Shown here: piece after piece, positions 57,207-64,000 of the stretch | Layout: each line of letters opens with the position of its first letter | Position numbering within the stretch: position 1 is the stretch's first letter | From: Branchiostoma floridae | Taxonomy: Eukaryota > Chordata > Leptocardii > Amphioxiformes > Branchiostomatidae | Direction of reading: 5' to 3' | Length of the DNA stretch: 64,000 bases | NCBI RefSeq assembly: GCF_000003815.2 | Contig: NC_049989.1 | Coordinates: 7,078,734 to 7,142,733 of the forward strand | Made by a program: the position numbers and the translations under genes | The notes under the pieces: generated by a model | What the model was told of the DNA's origin: nothing | The model's database searches: none | The model's input: only the letters and a program-made list of their open reading frames with translations

Positions 57207-59834
57207 ATGACTGACTACACTCTCATCCACCCCAAGCACAGGTAAACTCCCTCCATTATATTTATGGTCTTCAGGAAGTGAGAAGAAAGCAATACCCTGG
57301 GCTCTAGTTAAGGTAGAATCCTGTTGCTTTGGCTTTGTTATCAACGTTAGAATAACCTTTTGGAGAATTACATAGATTATTAATAGGAATTGAGAAGTCT
57401 GTAAGATATGAATTTGTGAATTTGGCCTACGGAGGATCTAGAAGGCGATTGTAGGCTGGTAAACGAAAATATATATGTATAAGACATCCACATCTCTGTT
57501 TGTCAATATACATATAGTTTCCCTGGCAACACATTGCAACATACACAGTTGCACCGATCTAGTCCTCTAAACTCATTCAATTGTATTAAACTTTTCTTAA
57601 GATCGTTATAGTATATTAATGCCTTTCCATTAGAATATGTGTTTCCATGAATCAATATAGCCATAGATATATTTTGGTTTCAAATCTTCGTTTAAATTCT
57701 ATAATGTGACAAATTATAAATCCAGTGTGAAATTGTTTTTCAGCTGGCAATGCTGGCCCAGCCATGGTCATGGACACAGCGGTAGTGATGGCAAACTGCA
57801 GCACACGGTAAGTACAGCATTACCATTCCTAGCAAAAAAATTAACATAAGGTCCTTAACACTGACAAATACGCTTACAGTATAATAGCCGTACATCCCTA
57901 GCAGCTACATGCCAATACGATGCTGTAAAACATTCGGAGAATGCTAGTTGTCAAAATAAGATTCCGCAATGTTTAGATCTGAAAACAGATTGATGGAGGC
58001 TTCCCAGCGTATCATGTAGTAGAAAAATTAGAATTTTTAAAGGAAATGCAAAGTTCCAAGAAAAGATATGTTTTATGCTGTTTCTGCGTATAAAAGTCAA
58101 AACCCATGCTTTATAAATGAAGATAGTAAAGCGGTACGTTGCTGAGGACGCCGTATCCATGGAGACAGTATTGTTGTATGTGGGAAGACCCTATGTTCAA
58201 AATGATGGTGTAATGAAATATGAGCGTGTGAACTCTTTACTGTCCTGTTGTTCTCAAACAATACGTATCCAGGCGGCCTGTCATGCCCAATCATTGAGCA
58301 GTATTAATATAAATAAATTTTATCGACAATACTGTTTTATGATTAGCGTATGTTGTTATTCACTTTGTTGCAATTGAAAAATGAAATGAAATCAATATCC
58401 TAGTTATTTCATATATTTAGATTTTTTTGTTTACGCTACTTAACCCCCCACTGTTACAATATTTTTTATTCATGTCTGACATGTTATTGATGTTACAGGG
58501 GTCAAGCTTCAGGTTTGGTGGCGGCGGCCGTGAGGTTGAAGCACTTGAGGATTTCCACAAAGGTAAGTGTCAAACCCCGTGTACTTCTAACCGTACCTTC
58601 CCTCCACATTAGATCTGTAACAATTCCTTTGTAAATATTCGATTTCGTCTTTAGGATGCAGGAAATATAGGGAACCGAACTCTTGCCTCTTAAAATTGAG
58701 ACGAACATGCTTTAAAATTCAGATGAAGACACGGACAAGGCAGTTATAACTATCACATGCACATGTGGTCTTGCACATGTATATTGGTGACATACGCCAC
58801 TTCACCAATCGATTCTTAGCTGAACAAATTGACATAGAGTAGGAGGAAATACGCATTGTTTTAGGTTTTCTGTACCCTGGACAAGGGTTTACTGAAGTTG
58901 CCGAGCTTACATTGTGATGATATTTGAAATGTGAATCCCAAAGATGTACGTTGTATATTGACCTAATCATAGGGCCTGTCCTTGGTACTGAAATGAATTT
59001 CTGGGTTTGATATCCTCAGTTCTCGACAAGCCTTGTGTGTTTTTTGTGTGTGTTGGAAAAAGTGTTGACTTTGGGTCCCCTAGCGGTTTGTTCCCATGCT
59101 AATGGACATACTATCCTTACAGAGAAACACCACAAGTGGCCAGTGGCGGTGTCCTGGCAGTATAAGAACGGCACAGTGACTGGCATCAACAACGAGACCT
59201 TCTCCGAGTTGGTCATCCAGGAGTCCCGTGGTAACAAGAAGCTCCGCGGACAGAACAACTTCTACAACACCACGGGCAACTACTTCAATGCCTCAGGTAT
59301 ATATCAATGTTGAATGGGCGTACTCTGTGACTTGATTTTGGCTAAAAAAATGTTAGACTCAATGCAGTGGCTATCTATGGACTGGAACGTATAAAAGTCA
59401 GAAAGCTCAGCAAAGTATTGAATCTCTGTCAACCAGATGACTAAAACACCCACGCCACCATTTTCATCAACGACTAGGAACACTTGCAGATGTGAACACT
59501 TTAGTGATTGCTTTGCATGTATTCAAACAAACAGAATCGAAAACGCCCTTTATCTGCTACAACACAGTTTTTGTTGTTGGCATCCTATATAACCCTCATT
59601 ACTCTTCCAGGTAATTTCGCTAAGACATCGGGCAACTACTACCACGCAGCCGGCACCTACGCCAACACCACCGGCAACTTCTTCCACACTTCTGGCAACT
59701 TCTTCAACGTCCTGCCCAAGAAGAACAACGAGGGCGGACAGCTCGGGGCAGGAGGGTCGGTGGACTCCAACGCGCCGGCCCTGACTAACGGGGGTGGCGC
59801 CGGCGGTGCCAGGGGAGGCGGTGGCTGCTGCTAG
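57207..59834 (+). CDS. Heptad-repeat protein B, 186 residues, Cys-Cys C-terminus, unrecognised
   Basis: Exons 57207-57241, 57744-57807, 58499-58562, 59123-59296 and 59611-59834 join in phase (561 nt). Start MTDYTLIHPKHS is the first ATG in an exon whose donor phase fits. Residues 13-45 are Gly/His-rich (SHGHGHSGSDG, FRFGGGG). Residues 58-95 form a Trp-containing segment, WPVAVSWQYKNGTVTG. Residues 105-146 are six exact heptads such as TGNYFNA, SGNYYHA and TGNFFHT, with Gly at 106, 113, 120, 127, 134 and 141. A degenerate seventh (QNNFYNT) precedes them. LPKKN follows, then a Gly-rich tail ending GGGGCC. There is no signal peptide, so the terminal Cys pair could be lipidated (palmitoyl or geranylgeranyl) in the cytosol; this is inference. 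One intron splits the repeat array after the first canonical unit. It is divergent from gene A, with which it shares the array. No family recognised. Confidence 0.8.
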
Positions 59835-60451
59835 ATCACACACAAGCAGCTGTACACGTTCAGATCGCTGCTATTGATCCCTGTAATCTCCAAGCAGATG
59901 TCAGCATGAAAAAATCTGGCTGCCAAGTACATGTACATCTGACACCCAACCATTTTAGGTAGGTACAGTCAGAAAACGCTACGATATTCCATCCTGACAT
60001 CTGCTCCTAGATGGATCTCTGTTCAAATTTCAGTCCTTTATTCCGAGTTCAGTGTTGTTGATCATCATCATCATCATCCGGGCGTGTTGTTGATGCGACT
60101 GTCTTAACGTATGCCATACATGAGAACGGTGTTGTACAAATCCTCAGTATTTCAAAAACACATGTGATGTGTTAGAAAGTAGCAAAGCTCTGAAGAGTTT
60201 TTATACACATGCAGACAACCATGGGAGAAGAATATTTGTCTGTTTTGTAGCAAGATATACCATTACAAAGATCGCAACAGAACACATGTAAATACCACAG
60301 TCAATATATCTAAAGTGTAAGAAGGATTATATCATTCATCATTATTGAATGTCCATCAGCTTAACAAGGGCTAGGGGTAAATCTTTTACAATTATAGTTA
60401 CTTACAAGATACATGTACATTGAATTTTGCACACAAGATGACTCTTAAGGC

Positions 60452-60457
60452 AATAAA
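60452..60457 (+). terminator. Candidate poly(A) signal for heptad-repeat gene B
   Basis: AATAAA about 620 nt after the stop; another lies at about 60616. Which is used cannot be told. Confidence 0.4.
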
Positions 60458-61193
60458 TGTATATTTAGTTGCAACAACGAATTCGGAATGTAACACATAG
60501 TGATGTAATGGATACATATAACATTTTAAAAATGTAGATTTGCATCATTTTGAAGCAGCAGATTTGCACTGTTATTATTGCATTTTCCCAAGGCATTGCC
60601 ATTATGCATGAAATTATTAATAAAGGGTGGACTTAACAAAACAGTATGTATTAGTCAATGTGTTGCATTTAAATTATTGATAAAGTGGCAGTATTGCATT
60701 AGTGGCAATAGCAGCTGCAAAATTGTTACAATATTCATTAACAGCAGGAATCACATGCACAGGTACCATAACAAAGTACATGTGTCCTGTATAAATTAAC
60801 TACCTTCCACAAGAACCAATTAAAATCATAACTTTCATTACAATTGCATATAGATAAATCCGTATTAGCTCCTACACTGTCTAAGCTAAGAAATACTATA
60901 GCTAAGCAAGACTTTCATATGGCCTAAAACTTTCCCTGAAAGAAAAAAACACTAAGTAGCCAGGGTTTTAATATCACAGTCGACATAGAAATACTACCAA
61001 CAACAACTACCACACAGATATTGCAGATAAAACAGGTAAAACTGCCACTATTCAACCAATTTAAGGCACATTGTGTTAGTAGGTCCGATTGCACTAACCA
61101 TGTTAATTGCATCAAATCAGATCACTGAAAATTTGGTTAAATTTTTCATTGCATCTGAACGAAACTCAATTAATCTACAAGAACCTAAACCCA
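60458..61193. other. Region between convergent genes, probably 3' UTRs
   Basis: No exon seen. AT-rich; probably includes the B3GLCT 3' UTR on the minus strand. Confidence 0.5.
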
Positions 61194-63814
61194 CTATAGC
61201 TCAGTGTGATTGTACCCCTCGCTATCTGTCAGCAGGTACTTGTTATACACTTTGTAAGGGTCTGTGTTCCAGTGCTTGTGGAAGGACACAGGGGGCTGAT
61301 GGGATAGGTACCCTTTGGAATAGTCTGCAGGTCTAGCCTGGAACATAAAGAAAAGAAAAATAACATTTTTATTGAACATGAAATGCACTGACTAAGTACA
61401 CAAAATGGAAAACTGGAACTATATTGGTTGTCAGATTAACATTCTTACACTAGGTAAATGGCTGTCTGAGTAAATAATTAAGTGAATGAATAAACAAATG
61501 AATGAATGTAAGAAAGAATGAACAAACAAATGTCATTGTATCCTGAATCACAAATGACATGCTCAAAAACATGTAGACTGCTCCTAAGACACCAGGCAGT
61601 AGCTTAAGTATTATGTTCTGGTCAGTGAAAAAAGTTTCCAAGACCCTACCTGATGGAACAGCTGACTGTGCACCACATGGACACCTGCAGATACCTCCGA
61701 ACACATGCCCAGGATCATGTCATCTGGGGAGTCATCAGCAGGGCAACCACAGCTGGACTGCAACAGTTTGGTCACACCTGCTCTACTCAGTACCATTCTG
61801 TAGTGGGAAAAGCACAGAATCATTCTGAAAACAGCACAATATATTAAACTGATCGTGATGTTAAACAAAAGAAATATCAGCTACAATGGAACAGTCTCCC
61901 CGCAGATGTTGTAGCTGCCGAAACTGTTAATGCCTTCAAGTAAAAGAGTACACGCCTAACCCAACATAAACTCTCATTACATACTCTTTTTACAAACTCT
62001 TGACACTAGTTTTAAATTGTTAATTGTTAGAAGTGGATTCTATAGGCAAATTCATTGCCGCCTATCCAGTGACATGATATATGATATGATACAATGTGTC
62101 AGTTTCAAAAGACAATTTTACCTTTAAAGACGGCTGGAATTATAAATCATAAAACGAGTAATACTTGCCCTCCTCCTCCTGTTATATAGGCATAGCCTGA
62201 GTCTACCCCTCGTGTCAGTCCATAGCCATACCGCTCTCCTAAGAAGATGGGGTCAGTTGGATCATAGCAGCTGAGGACAACCAGTAATCTGGGCACACTG
62301 AAAGAACATAGTGTTGGTCAGTAAACAAAGTGTCACACATCACAGATATCTATTTAATTAAACTTTTTTGTTTTTTTGTTTAAACTTTGACATAACGTAA
62401 TCAACAAATGCATAGAATCGGTGTTAAATTACATGTACCTTAAAATTTCAGCTTTATTTCTTTGCCGCAAATCTTGCAAAGCCAATAAGATACCTACATG
62501 GATGGGATTAGATACTGATCTGCAGGCTTCAGAGTCTGTATCTTTAGAGTCTACATGTTGACCATTCTTTCCCTACCTTAACAAGGTGTCATCATCAGCA
62601 ATGACCAGCCAATCCATCTTCTTCAAACTTTCCTTGGAGTGAAACTCTTTGAGAATGGCATAGACTTTCCCACAGTGGCCTAGGGGCAGCCAAAAACAAA
62701 TGCATTAACACTTTTACCAAGCATCATCTGATTATTGATTTGATACAAGAGTGCAAGTTATCATAACAAAACCATCTTCTCTTGTATGTTTATTGGAAAA
62801 GTGGTTCAAGTTAAAGTTGCAGTAATATGTTTATGTAGTAGCTTTCTAAACTTGCACTAAACTTGCACTAAACTTGCACTATGTTCATATGATCATACCA
62901 ACCTCTCTCTGTGTTTGGCACCCCTGTAGTGACTGTTGGAATGGTAGAGTCTTCCTTGTCGCTATAGTATGTTATATGCCTGGCATGCTTCCCCCATGTT
63001 TTCTTAACAACAGGCACTGATAAAAAGAAAGATGAAAATAAAACCATCATGAAGAACACATAAATGTAATGATTCACATAAGTATATAAAAAACTGTTCA
63101 TGGACATCCTCCATACAACATCCTTCATGTGACAGTATCTACCATGAACTCTAAATGGTTTTCCCTCAAATACTATGAAAGTACCAGAGCAAAAATATTT
63201 AGCTTTTGGTCTTCATTCCCCCTCCACTCTATAATATGTGTTAAATCTACCTTATAAAGTTATCATTTAAAGCTGGTGTGTTTCCCCGAAGGCTGGTTAT
63301 TTTGTTAGAAACAAATGTGGTACTTCTGCCAACTCAAAATCCAATAAAAAAGATATTGATAACATTTCCTGGAGGACACAATTACTCATTACCCTTGACA
63401 CAGTCTTATCACTATGAACACATTGTCAGACAGCCATAAATCAATTTTATAGTATTGGTATCTATGACACCTTGTCAAACACAATGTTATATTTTATGAT
63501 TACATGAACCCTTATCATCTTTGTGTTGAAAGTTACAAAGTTATTACTGATGTCCCACTATTACTTCTAGTACACAAATGTATATAGAATACAAACACAC
63601 AGTCTATAGCTAGTCTCTAAGAACTTTTTGCCAGATTTGGTATACATGTACATCATTCCCGCCTTTTACAATTGTTGCAAAATACCTGTCGCCATATACT
63701 TTGCATGTTGTGCAACCGTTCATTCATTCATTCTCATCACAAACCTCTGTCTTTGTGATATTTCTCACAGGTTTTTACAGCAAAGAAAACTGTCTCCTCT
63801 GGCACTGGATCCCC
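61194..63814 (-). CDS. B3GLCT: Beta-1,3-glucosyltransferase, last six exons (partial)
   Basis: This ER enzyme adds glucose to O-fucose on thrombospondin type 1 repeats. Exons on the minus strand: 63814-63745, 63016-62903, 62679-62577, 62297-62169, 61797-61650 and 61337-61194. Phases agree; 708 nt give 235 residues and a stop, about the C-terminal half of the roughly 500-residue human protein. The fold landmarks are all present: [21 protein letters not shown] with the DDD metal motif, [28 protein letters not shown], and [15 protein letters not shown]. The C-terminus HTEL resembles an ER-retention signal, as in human (REEL). The intron after 62169 uses a GC donor (GCAAGT). The upstream exons lie right of the window. 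Confidence 0.95.
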
Positions 63815-64000
63815 CTGGAAATAAAAAAAATTCTGTTCACATTCAGTAAGAATTTTTATGTCTTAAAAGTTAAAGTACATGTATAACTACAAAAGAAAAA
63901 AGAAAAAAAATGCTTTGAATTACAGATATCATATCCCTCATATGCATGATACATGGTTTGTATCTTCAATCTCCTCAAAGTTGACAATCAAAACAAAGAA

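Overview
The window looks like a piece of a chordate or other deuterostome invertebrate genome, most likely amphioxus (Branchiostoma). The evidence is small phase-consistent exons with GT-AG introns, proteins close to their human orthologues, dense short foldback elements, and draft-assembly gaps. The genus is an inference; the eukaryotic gene structures are read directly from the sequence. Most open frames in the window are chance frames in introns and were left out.

Layout. (1) 210-5705, minus: the 5' eleven coding exons of INTS2 (Integrator subunit 2); the rest lies off the left edge. (2) 5945-7961, plus: complete four-exon MED31 (Mediator subunit 31), head-to-head with INTS2 across about 240 bp. 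(3) 9705-11513, minus: an intronless Kelch-like BTB-BACK-Kelch gene whose N-terminus falls in an assembly gap. (4) 11.6-15.5 kb: gene-free and full of short hairpins and foldbacks. (5) 15528-39961, plus: a complete 21-exon GRK2/3 (beta-adrenergic receptor kinase) gene coding for 693 residues, with introns holding a tRNA-derived SINE, pogo/Tigger-like, hAT-like and Harbinger-like elements, and a ten-copy 38-bp minisatellite whose last copy is the splice acceptor of exon 11. (6) 40-47.3 kb: 3' flank with a perfect Harbinger-type insertion. (7) 47403-52556, plus: a six-exon gene for a 237-residue secreted cysteine-rich protein that I do not recognise. (8) 53726-55556 minus and 57207-59834 plus: two divergent, unrecognised genes that I assembled from phase-matched exons. 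Both encode an exact seven-residue repeat (x-G-[NT]-[YF]-x-[NH]-[TA]) of six canonical units. (9) 61194-63814, minus: the last six exons of B3GLCT (beta-1,3-glucosyltransferase of thrombospondin repeats), including a GC-AG intron and an ER-retention-like C-terminus.

The conserved genes are unrelated housekeeping, signalling and glycosylation functions, with no operon logic. The best candidate for something undescribed is the divergent heptad-repeat pair. One member has a Cys-Cys C-terminus and an RFX X-box-like site upstream; the other has a basic Ser/Arg-rich middle. Their function is unknown.
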